DNA of 31,984 bases from an uncultured Bacteroides sp. (GTDB taxonomy: Bacteria; Bacteroidota; Bacteroidia; Bacteroidales; Bacteroidaceae). The first letter of the stretch is position 1. Every line of letters begins with the position of its first letter. Made by a program: the position numbers and the translations under genes. The DNA is taken from positions 1 to 31,984 of the forward strand of contig NZ_CASFWU010000056.1 in assembly GCF_949298305.1 (NCBI RefSeq). The letters are read 5' to 3'. Under the pieces are notes generated by a model that saw nothing but the letters and a program-made list of their open reading frames with translations, searched no databases and was not told the origin of the DNA. Shown here piece by piece: positions 22,483 through 29,793 of this stretch.

Positions 22483-22570
22483 CAAAGTATTCGGGAGATT
22501 TCCTACATATCGCTCATTTATAGTACGTATTTACCATGTTTATGGTATTCCGGCCTCCTTTTTTTCCCGC

Positions 22571-22578
22571 TAATTTTG
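22571..22578 (+). promoter_or_regulatory. Probable -7 element of cysK
   Basis: TAATTTTG fits TAnnTTTG, 66 bp upstream of the cysK ATG. The divergent cysE element is about 90 bp away, so one regulator could control both genes. Confidence 0.5.
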
Positions 22579-22643
22579 TACCGTTAAAGAATGGATGGCA
22601 GCCGGAGGACAATTCCGGCTCCGGTTCAATTAAACAGAACAAT

Positions 22644-23591
22644 ATGGAAAAGATTGCAACACGCCTCACCGACCTGGTAGGCAATACTCCCTTGCTGGAG
22701 TTGAACAACATTGAAAATGAAAACGGATTGAAAGCCCGCATCGTGGCCAAGCTGGAGTATTTCAATCCCGCAGGAAGCGTGAAGGACCGCGTGGCGCTGG
22801 CCCTGATAGAGGATGCCGAGGCTGCCGGACGGCTGAAGGAGGGCACTACGCTGATAGAGCCCACCAGCGGAAACACGGGTGTGGGCCTGGCCTTTGTGGC
22901 TGCCGTGAAGGGCTACAGGCTGGTGCTGACCATGCCCGACACGATGAGCACCGAGCGCCGCAACCTGCTGAAGGCGCTGGGGGCCGAACTGGTGCTGACG
23001 CCGGGTGCCCAGGGAATGAAAGGGGCCATTGCACGCGCCGAGGAGCTGCACGTCGCCACACCGGACTCGCTGATATTGCAGCAGTTTGAGAATCCAGCCA
23101 ACCCCGCCATGCACGAGCGGACGACGGGCGAGGAAATCTGGCGCGACACGGACGGAACGGTGGACCTCTTCGTGGCGGGCGCAGGCACGGGCGGCACGGT
23201 GAGCGGGGTGGGAAGGGCGTTGAAACGCCATAATCCGGCGGTGAAAGTGGTGGCTGTGGAACCGGCGGACTCGCCCGTGCTGTCGGGGGGCGCGCCGGGC
23301 CCGCACAAGATTCAGGGCATCGGGGCCGGCTTTGTGCCCGGGAACTACGACGCCGCTGTGGTCGATGCCATTGTGCAGGTGGGCAACGACGACGCCATCC
23401 GCACCGCCCGCCTGCTGGCGCGGCGTGAGGGGCTGCTGGTCGGCATCTCGTCGGGGGCTGCCGTCAGTGCGGCCATCCGGCTGGCCCGCCTGCCCGAGAA
23501 CGAAGGGAAGACCCTCGTGGTGCTGCTGCCCGACACGGGCGAGCGTTACCTGTCCACGCTGCTCTACGCCTTCGACGAATATCCGTTGTAG
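22644..23591 (+). CDS. cysK: Cysteine synthase A (O-acetylserine sulfhydrylase)
   Basis: The 315-residue product is a fold-type II PLP enzyme that converts O-acetylserine and sulfide to cysteine. K47 in NPAGSVKDR is the Schiff-base lysine, TSGNTG (74-79) binds the substrate carboxylate, the glycine loop GAGTGGTVSG holds the PLP phosphate, and the product-closing region is VGISSGAAVSAA and LPDTGERYLST. Length and motifs are those of CysK rather than cystathionine beta-synthase. The ATG at 22644 gives the usual N-terminus (IATRLTDLVGNTPLLEL). It is divergent from serine acetyltransferase, the preceding enzyme of the pathway, and convergent with mutS, 23 bp away. Confidence 0.95.
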   Translation: MEKIATRLTDLVGNTPLLELNNIENENGLKARIVAKLEYFNPAGSVKDRVALALIEDAEAAGRLKEGTTLIEPTSGNTGVGLAFVAAVKGYRLVLTMPDTMSTERRNLLKALGAELVLTPGAQGMKGAIARAEELHVATPDSLILQQFENPANPAMHERTTGEEIWRDTDGTVDLFVAGAGTGGTVSGVGRALKRHNPAVKVVAVEPADSPVLSGGAPGPHKIQGIGAGFVPGNYDAAVVDAIVQVGNDDAIRTARLLARREGLLVGISSGAAVSAAIRLARLPENEGKTLVVLLPDTGERYLSTLLYAFDEYPL

Positions 23592-23614
23592 GCCGGCTGA
23601 GGGGGCTTCGGCGG

Positions 23615-26236
23615 TTATTTCCCCTTGAGGATGCGCTTGATGTCGTTCAGCTTGTTCAGTGCCTCCAGCGGTGTCAGGTTGTTGACGTCCAGATTCAGTA
23701 TTTCGTCGCGTATCTGGCAGAGGATGGGGTCGTCCAGCTGGAAGAAGCTCAGCTGCATGCCTCCGGCCGAGGAAGCCCCTTCGGTAATCTTCTTCCCCGT
23801 CACGGCGCCTGTCTGCCGGTTCTCGGCCTCCAGTTGCTTCAGGATTTCGTCGGCGCGCTTCACGATGCTCTTCGGCATGCCCGCCAGCTTGGCCACGTGG
23901 ATGCCGAAGGAGTGTTCGCTGCCGCCCCGCTCCAGCTTGCGCAGGAAGATGACCTTGCCGTCCACCTCCTTCACCGCCACGTTGTAGTTCTTGATGCGCT
24001 TGAAGGTCTTTTCCATCTCGTTCAGCTCGTGGTAGTGGGTGGCGAAGAGGGTGCGCGCCTTGGCCCGCGGGTGCTCGTGGATGTGTTCCACAATGGCCCA
24101 GGCGATGGAGATGCCGTCGTAGGTGGAGGTGCCGCGCCCCAGTTCGTCGAACAGCACCAGGCTGCGGGGCGAGAGGTTGTTCAGGATGTCGGCCGCCTCG
24201 TTCATCTCCACCATGAAGGTAGACTCGCCCACGGAGATGTTGTCGCTGGCCCCTACGCGGGTGAAGATTTTGTCCACCAGCCCGATGTGGGCGCTCTCGG
24301 CGGGGACGAAGCTGCCCGTCTGCGCCATGAGGGTGATGAGCGCCGTCTGGCGGAGCAGGGCCGACTTGCCGGCCATGTTGGGTCCTGTGATGATGATAAT
24401 CTGCTGCGAGGTGCTGTCCAGGCGGACGTCGTTGGCGATGTATTTCTCGCCGATGGGCAGCTGCTTCTCGATGACGGGGTGGCGGCCCTGGCGAATTTCC
24501 AACACGTCGTTGTCCTCGATGACGGGGCGGATGTAGTTGTTCTCGCGCGCCGCGTTGGCAAACGAGAGCAGGCAGTCCAGGCGGGCTATCTGGTTGGCGT
24601 CAATCTGTATGGCGGGGATGAACTCGTTCAGGTCCTGCACCAGCTCGGCATAGAGCTGCGTCTCCAGCACCAGTATCTTGTCCTCGGCTCCCAGTATCTT
24701 TTCTTCGTACTCCTTCAGCTCCTGCGTGATGTAGCGTTCGGCGTTGGCCAGCGTCTGCTTGCGTATCCACTCGGCGGGCACTTTGTCCTTGTGGGCGTTG
24801 CGCACCTCGATGTAGTAGCCGAACACGTTGTTGTAGCCTATCTTCAGGCTGGGGATGCCCGTCAGTTCGCTTTCGCGCTGCTGCACCTTCAGCAGGTAGT
24901 CCTTGCCGCTGTAGGCTATCTGGCGCAGCTCGTCCAGCTCGGCGCTGACGCCGGCCTTGATGACGCCGCCCTTGTTGACCAGCAGGGGCGGGTCGTTGTT
25001 GATTTCGCGCGCGATGCGGTCGCGCAGCGAGCGGCAGACGTTCAGCTGCTCGCCGATGCGGTTCAGGCTGGCGTCGTCGGCCGCCGTGCAGGCTTCCTTG
25101 ATGGGCTCGACGGCCTGCAGGGCCACCTTGAGGGCCACCACTTCGCGGGGCGACACCCTTCCGGCGGCCGCCTTGGAGATGATGCGCTCCAGGTCGCCTA
25201 TCAGGTGCAGCTGTTCCTCAATCAGTTCCCTGAAGTCGGGGTGGCGGAAGAAGTACTCCACCACGTCCAGGCGCTCGTTGATGGGGCGTACGTCCTTCAG
25301 GGGGAACACCAGCCAGCGCTTCATCAGGCGTGCTCCCATGGGGCTGATGGTCTTGTCGATGACGTCCAGCAGGCTGCTTCCGCCGTCGTTCATGCCGGCA
25401 ATGAGCTCCAGGTTGCGCACGGTGAACTTGTCCAGCCTGACGAACTTCTCCTCCTCGATGCGTGCCAGCGAGGTGATGTGCCCAATCTGCGTGTGCTGCG
25501 TCATGATGAGGTACTGCAGGACGGCGCCCGAGGCGATGATGCCGTTCTTCAGGTGCTCCACGCCGAAGCCCTTCAGGTTCTTCACCTCGAAGTGCTTCAG
25601 CAGCTTTTCGCGGGCGGTTGACTCGGTGAACACCCAGTCGTCCAGCTCGAAGGTGAAGAACTTGGTGCCGAAGTTGCCCTCGAACATGCCCCGCTTGCCG
25701 CGCTCGAAGAGCACCTCCTTCGGGGCGAAGTTGCCCAGCAGCTTGTCCACGTAGTCGGTGCTGCCCTCGGCCGTCAGGAATTCGCCCGTCGATATGTCCA
25801 GAAAAGCCACTCCGCAGCTGCCTTTGCCGAAGTGGACGGCGGCCAGGAAGTTGTTTTCGCGATAGTTCAGGATGTTGTCGTTGATGGACACGCCCGGCGT
25901 CACCAGCTCCGTGATGCCGCGCTTCACCAGCTTCTTCGTCAGCTTGGGGTCTTCCAGCTGGTCGCAGATGGCCACGCGCTTGCCCGCCCGTATCAGCTTG
26001 GGCAGGTAGGTGTCCAGGGCGTGGTAGGGGAAGCCCGCCATCTCGATGGTCTGCCCTCCCTTGCCGTTGTTGCGTTTGGTCAGGGTGATGCCCAGTATCT
26101 CGGCGGCCACGACGGCGTCGTTGGAGTAGGTTTCGTAGAAGTCTCCGCAGCGGAACAGCATGACGGCGTCGGGGTGCTTGGCCTTCAGTTCGAGGAACTG
26201 CTTCATCATGGGGGTAAGGACGATATCTTCGGACAT
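23615..26236 (-). CDS. mutS: DNA mismatch repair protein MutS
   Basis: The 873-residue product is full-length MutS, which recognises mismatches and starts repair. The N-terminal mismatch domain has LFRCGDFYETY with the F33-Y34-E35 wedge and contact residues, then ITLTKRNNG and MAGFPYHALDTYLPKLI. The connector, core and clamp follow. The ATPase has GPNMAGKSALLRQ (Walker A), FVPAESAHIGLVDKIFTRVGASDNISVGESTF, LFDELGRGTSTYDG (Walker B) and ATHYHEL. The C-terminal part ends with a short helical tetramer-type region (LTPLEALNKLNDIKRILKGK). The start at 26236 gives the standard N-terminus. No MutL is in the window. A -7 box lies about 93 bp upstream. Confidence 0.97.
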   Translation of the reverse strand: MSEDIVLTPMMKQFLELKAKHPDAVMLFRCGDFYETYSNDAVVAAEILGITLTKRNNGKGGQTIEMAGFPYHALDTYLPKLIRAGKRVAICDQLEDPKLTKKLVKRGITELVTPGVSINDNILNYRENNFLAAVHFGKGSCGVAFLDISTGEFLTAEGSTDYVDKLLGNFAPKEVLFERGKRGMFEGNFGTKFFTFELDDWVFTESTAREKLLKHFEVKNLKGFGVEHLKNGIIASGAVLQYLIMTQHTQIGHITSLARIEEEKFVRLDKFTVRNLELIAGMNDGGSSLLDVIDKTISPMGARLMKRWLVFPLKDVRPINERLDVVEYFFRHPDFRELIEEQLHLIGDLERIISKAAAGRVSPREVVALKVALQAVEPIKEACTAADDASLNRIGEQLNVCRSLRDRIAREINNDPPLLVNKGGVIKAGVSAELDELRQIAYSGKDYLLKVQQRESELTGIPSLKIGYNNVFGYYIEVRNAHKDKVPAEWIRKQTLANAERYITQELKEYEEKILGAEDKILVLETQLYAELVQDLNEFIPAIQIDANQIARLDCLLSFANAARENNYIRPVIEDNDVLEIRQGRHPVIEKQLPIGEKYIANDVRLDSTSQQIIIITGPNMAGKSALLRQTALITLMAQTGSFVPAESAHIGLVDKIFTRVGASDNISVGESTFMVEMNEAADILNNLSPRSLVLFDELGRGTSTYDGISIAWAIVEHIHEHPRAKARTLFATHYHELNEMEKTFKRIKNYNVAVKEVDGKVIFLRKLERGGSEHSFGIHVAKLAGMPKSIVKRADEILKQLEAENRQTGAVTGKKITEGASSAGGMQLSFFQLDDPILCQIRDEILNLDVNNLTPLEALNKLNDIKRILKGK

Positions 26237-26328
26237 GGATGTTTCTTTTCTGGTTTTCAGTGTTTATTCGGCGGAGAGGTGTGCCCTTGGGGGGCGCGGG
26301 CGGTGCCTCTCCTTCATTATTAGTCGGG

Positions 26329-26336
26329 CAAAGATA
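26329..26336 (-). promoter_or_regulatory. Probable -7 element of mutS
   Basis: On the minus strand TATCTTTG matches TAnnTTTG exactly, giving a leader of about 85 nt before the ATG at 26236. The 22-bp array lies about 155 bp upstream of this box. Confidence 0.55.
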
Positions 26337-26491
26337 AGAAAAGTGTTTCGATTTTGTTGCGCATTCCCTGTGGAAATCTTCGGGCGGCGTGCGGCCGCGG
26401 AGGGGGCCGGAAGGACGTCCGATGCGGAAATGCTCAAGGCCTTGTCGGTGAGCCGTTTACGGGAACTGTCAGGATGTGCCTGAAGGCTGGC

Positions 26492-26579
26492 TGGAGCGTG
26501 CTTGCATCGTGCGCGGACCGTGCTTGCACGGTCCGTGAACCGTGCCTGCATGGTCTGAAGACCGTGCTTGCATGGTCCG
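26492..26579. repeat. Array of four 22-bp palindromic units (third locus)
   Basis: Four units start at 26492, 26514, 26536 and 26558. Each has the core GTGC(T/C)TGCA at the same offset. The unit at 26514-26535 is a perfect inverted repeat: arm CGGACCGTGC, a TT spacer, then the exact complement of the arm. The units at 26536 and 26558 keep ACCGTGC and GCATGGT with few mismatches. The core is the reverse complement of the one at 11855-11964, so this is the same family in the opposite orientation. Confidence 0.88.
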
Positions 26580-26640
26580 GACGGCAGACAGACAGCCTGA
26601 AGGGCGGGGAAGAGCGGCCTGCTTGCGGCCTCCACTTCCC

Positions 26641-27606
26641 TTACACGAACATGGGGCGCGCAAACCAGCGCTTGAACATGCGCGTCACCACCACGTAGAG
26701 GATGATGGCCGTGACGAAGCCCGCGATGGCGTCTATCAGGTAGTGGGCCTGGATGTAGACCGTGGCGCAGCAGAGCAGCAGGTAGAAAGGCAGCAGGCAG
26801 GCAAACAGCCGGCGGCTGCCCCGCCAGGCCATAATCATCAGGATGGTGGACACACCCACGTGCGAGCTGGGGAAGGCGGCCGTCGGGCGCTCGCCCACCT
26901 GCTGCGAGCCTTCCACCAGGTTGTAGAAGAAACCGTGCTCGTAGCCCGGACCCGGCAGCAGTTCCTGGTTGTGGTTGAAGTAGTCGCCGATGGACGGGAA
27001 GATGCCCTGGGCCACGTTGTCGTAGCCGATGGCGGGGAAATAGAACTGCGGGCCTGCGACGGGCACGAATATATATATAAGGTAGTAGATGAAAAACGAG
27101 GTGACCAGCACGAACGACACCTTCTCGAAGAGGTCGAAGCGGAAAAGGAAGTACCACACGGTGACCAGCAGAATCATGGGATAGTAGAAGAAGTAACCCA
27201 TGTTGAGCGGTTCGCTGACCCACATCTGCGGGAAGCGGAGCGAGAACCACACGGCGGGCTGGCCGCCGAACAGCCACTGCTCGGCCGAGGCGAAGAGGTG
27301 GTCCAGGTTGGGGAAGACGCGGTTGAACTCGAACGTGTCCGGGTACCAGTAGGAGAGCAGCGACATCTGGATGGCCACCCGCACAAAGGCCGAGAACTTG
27401 CACGGCGCCAGGCGGTAGAGGTACATCAGCAGCACCGTCATGCCGGCTATCAGCACGCGGTCCAGCAGCATCTGCCCCGGATGATCCATTTTCTGATAGA
27501 GAAACAGAATCAGAATGGAGGTCAGCAGGTTATATATCAGCGTAATCTTCTCGACGGCAAACAGCCCCTTGTGGCTCTCTGCCCTTTTAAACAAATCTAA
27601 AGCCAT
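26641..27606 (-). CDS. PAP2-superfamily membrane phosphatase/phosphotransferase (Aur1-like)
   Basis: The 321-residue product has about six membrane segments and the PAP2 active-site signature in its second half: RPTAAFPSSHVGVST with H249, then YIQAHYLIDAIAG with H288 and D292. The distance between the motifs and the long N-terminal part, with a loop NLDHLFASAEQWLFGG before it, resemble the Aur1/inositolphosphotransferase branch more than small undecaprenyl-pyrophosphate phosphatases. It would act on a lipid phosphate at the outer face of the inner membrane. Its start overlaps the stop of the epimerase gene by 10 bp, which implies coupled translation and a shared pathway. The substrate is unknown. 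Confidence 0.86.
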   Translation of the reverse strand: MALDLFKRAESHKGLFAVEKITLIYNLLTSILILFLYQKMDHPGQMLLDRVLIAGMTVLLMYLYRLAPCKFSAFVRVAIQMSLLSYWYPDTFEFNRVFPNLDHLFASAEQWLFGGQPAVWFSLRFPQMWVSEPLNMGYFFYYPMILLVTVWYFLFRFDLFEKVSFVLVTSFFIYYLIYIFVPVAGPQFYFPAIGYDNVAQGIFPSIGDYFNHNQELLPGPGYEHGFFYNLVEGSQQVGERPTAAFPSSHVGVSTILMIMAWRGSRRLFACLLPFYLLLCCATVYIQAHYLIDAIAGFVTAIILYVVVTRMFKRWFARPMFV

Positions 27607-28604
27607 CCCTCTTTTTTATACCAGGCAATGGTCTCCTTCACTCCGCGCTCCAGGTCGTAGGCCGGGCAGTAGCCCAGCTCGTCGACGGTGGGGGTGATGT
27701 CGCACTGCCAGTTGCGTTGTTTCATTATTCTATATTTGTCCGAGTTGAGCGTGCTGGCCGTTCCGCGGTGCCTGGCCCACGCTTCTGCGATTGCAGATAC
27801 TGCTTTCAGTACGGCCAGCGGACACTTCAGGCGCACCACGAAGGGGTTTCCCAGTTCCCGGCGTATCAGGTCGGAAAAGGTGCGGCTGGGGTAGACGTTG
27901 CCGTCGGATAGGAAGTAGGCCCGCCGGGTCACTCCTTTCCCGATGCCCAGGAACACGGCCTGGACGATGTCCTTCACGTAGACGAACGTCAGGTCCTGGC
28001 GGCGGTAGCCCACGGCAAAGTCCGTGTGGCTGCGGATGGACTTGGCCATGAGGTAGTAGTCCTTCTCGCGCGGGCCGTAGACCCCCGTGGGGCGGTAGAT
28101 GACGTAGGGGAAGCCTTCGAGGCCCTGCAGGTAGCGTTCGGCCTTCAGTTTGCTGAGGCCGTAGGCGGTGTTGGGCCGGGGAGTGTCCGTCTCCACGATG
28201 GGCCGGTAGTCCTGTTCGTGGATGGGGCCGAATACGCTCAGGGTGCTGACGAAGGCAAACTGGCGGGGCACCATGTCCAGCTCGCGCAGCGTGTCCGCCA
28301 GGAGGCGGGTCTGCCCGTAGTTCACGCGCTCGAAGTCCTTCGGGTCGGCACATTTGGTGACGCCCGCGCAGTGTACAATGTAGTCGAAGCCGCCGTGTGC
28401 CTCCCTGTGCGCGGCGAGTTGCCCGCGCAGGCGGTCGGGGCTGGCAAAGTCCAGCTCGGCAAAGTGCAGGCGCGGGTCTTGCAGGTATTTGCGGCTGCTG
28501 GACGCGCGTACGCCGGCCCAGGTTCCGAATCCCTGTCTCAGGGCTTCCTCTACAAGGAAACTCCCGATGAATCCGCTTGCTCCTGTGATTAGTATTGATT
28601 TCAT
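27597..28604 (-). CDS. NAD-dependent epimerase/dehydratase (extended SDR)
   Basis: The 335-residue product has the Rossmann motif TGASGFIG (7-14), an extended-SDR catalytic site with STLSVFG around 120-126 and Y148-x3-K152 (YGLSK), then YRPTGVYGPREKDY and a C-terminal substrate domain ending NWQCDITPTVDELGYCPAYDLERGVKETIAWYKKEGWL. It belongs with NDP-sugar epimerases, 3-beta-hydroxysteroid-type and ketosphinganine reductase-like dehydrogenases; which one cannot be decided by eye. It is coupled to the downstream PAP2 gene, and the CDF gene ends 50 bp upstream on the same strand. Envelope lipid or glycolipid synthesis is the likeliest context. Confidence 0.88.
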   Translation of the reverse strand: MKSILITGASGFIGSFLVEEALRQGFGTWAGVRASSSRKYLQDPRLHFAELDFASPDRLRGQLAAHREAHGGFDYIVHCAGVTKCADPKDFERVNYGQTRLLADTLRELDMVPRQFAFVSTLSVFGPIHEQDYRPIVETDTPRPNTAYGLSKLKAERYLQGLEGFPYVIYRPTGVYGPREKDYYLMAKSIRSHTDFAVGYRRQDLTFVYVKDIVQAVFLGIGKGVTRRAYFLSDGNVYPSRTFSDLIRRELGNPFVVRLKCPLAVLKAVSAIAEAWARHRGTASTLNSDKYRIMKQRNWQCDITPTVDELGYCPAYDLERGVKETIAWYKKEGWL

Positions 28605-28654
28605 GGGTGTGAGTCTGGCTATGGGTTGTTCAGTGTGACGTCTGCCGCCTGTCT

Positions 28655-29596
28655 TCAGGCTGTGGGCGTGTCCTTCGGTTGCTTGACGGGTTCTACATGG
28701 ATGTTGATGAGCGTCCCTCCGCCAAACAGCTTTCTCAGTTCGTGCTCGATGGCCGTAGCCGTTTTGTGCGCCTCTTCCAGGCTGATTTTACCGTCCATGC
28801 GCACGTGCAGGTCAATGGAGTAATAGCTGCCGATGCGGCGGGTGCGCAGGTGGTGGGGCTCGCTGACGCCGGGGAAGGAGAGCACGGTGGCCTCAATCTG
28901 CTGCTCCACGTCGTCGGGCAGGGACTTCTCCAGCAGTTCGCCGATGCAGGGAACCAGCAGCTGGATGGACACTTTCATGATGAACAGGCTCACCACGATG
29001 GCCGCAATGGGGTCCAGCACCCGCCAGTGCTCACCCAGCAGAATGGCGCCGCCGATGCCCACGGCCGTGCCGATGGACGAGAACGCGTCGCTGCGGTGGT
29101 GCCAGGCGTTGGCCACCACGGCCTGCGAGTTCAGTTTCTTGCCTTTGATGACGGTGTATTGGTACAGTATTTCCTTGAATACAATGGAGATGATGGCTGC
29201 CACCAGCGCCACCATGCCGGGCTTCTCCAGCTCCTCGCCTTGCAGGAAGCGGAAGACCGAGGTGCCCCCGTTCCAGAGGATGCCGAAGCCCACGAACAGC
29301 AGCAGGATGCCGATGATGGCAGTGGCCAGTGTCTCGTACTTCCCGTGCCCGTAGTCGTGGCCTTTGTCCTGCGGCTTGCTGGAGATGCGCACAAACGCTA
29401 TGACGATGATGTCCGTCACGAAGTCGGACAGCGAATGGACGGCATCGGCCAGCATGGCGGCACTCTGGCCCAGGATGCCTGCTATGAACTTGAATACCAC
29501 CAGCACGAAGTTGACGATGCTGCCTGTCACCGTCACACGGTAAATGCCTTTCTCGCGGGCAGCCTCTTCTTCTTTTCTCAGATTGTTCTCAGACAT
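28655..29596 (-). CDS. Cation diffusion facilitator (CDF) metal efflux transporter
   Basis: The 313-residue product has six membrane segments and a cytoplasmic C-terminal ferredoxin-like domain. The transport site shows D51 with H54-x3-D58 in ADAVHSLSD (segment 2) and H166-x3-D170 in NAWHHRSD (segment 5). The segment 2-3 loop carries GHDYGHGKYE, a conserved CDF element. The HxxxD pairs suggest zinc, cobalt or iron rather than manganese. It exports metal from the cytoplasm in exchange for protons. It is first in a minus-strand block with the epimerase and PAP2 genes and has its own -7 box. Confidence 0.93.
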   Translation of the reverse strand: MSENNLRKEEEAAREKGIYRVTVTGSIVNFVLVVFKFIAGILGQSAAMLADAVHSLSDFVTDIIVIAFVRISSKPQDKGHDYGHGKYETLATAIIGILLLFVGFGILWNGGTSVFRFLQGEELEKPGMVALVAAIISIVFKEILYQYTVIKGKKLNSQAVVANAWHHRSDAFSSIGTAVGIGGAILLGEHWRVLDPIAAIVVSLFIMKVSIQLLVPCIGELLEKSLPDDVEQQIEATVLSFPGVSEPHHLRTRRIGSYYSIDLHVRMDGKISLEEAHKTATAIEHELRKLFGGGTLINIHVEPVKQPKDTPTA

Positions 29597-29622
29597 GGAA
29601 GCGTTATTTTCAATAATGGCTG

Positions 29623-29630
29623 CAAATATA
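29623..29630 (-). promoter_or_regulatory. Probable -7 element of the CDF gene
   Basis: On the minus strand TATATTTG matches TAnnTTTG, 27 bp upstream of the ATG at 29596, giving a leader of about 20 nt. It may drive the three-gene block. Confidence 0.55.
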
Positions 29631-29664
29631 CGACATTAATCCGTTACCCCGTCCCTTCGGCGGC

Positions 29665-29672
29665 TATTTTTG
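29665..29672 (+). promoter_or_regulatory. Probable -7 element of the RNase R gene
   Basis: TATTTTTG fits TAnnTTTG, about 122 bp upstream of the chosen start. A second weaker match, TTACTTTG, lies at 29726-29733. The divergent CDF element is about 35 bp away. Confidence 0.4.
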
Positions 29673-29793
29673 CCAAGTACACAAGATTTTAGAAGATAAT
29701 GAACCGCATGAGGCAAATATTTGTTTACTTTGCAAGATGACAAAACGGTATATCCCCGATTTACCGCGGACAATTATAAAACTTACCCTGATT

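Larger units (their letters stand above)
26237..26640. other. 404-bp spacer upstream of mutS holding a repeat array
   Basis: The spacer contains the mutS -7 element and the third 22-bp array. Reading frames cross it on both strands, but they are composition artefacts: they shift through the array and share no family features. Nothing else is evident apart from GC-rich sequence between 26385 and 26490. Confidence 0.5.

Noticed and set aside
26264..27403. 379-codon minus-strand frame across the mutS spacer and the PAP2 gene
   Set aside because: It is out of frame with the PAP2 gene, which has clear catalytic motifs, and it passes through the repeat array.
29737..29793. Upstream start for RNase R
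   Set aside because: The extra 19 residues are unlike the family, whose basic N-terminus begins at 29794.
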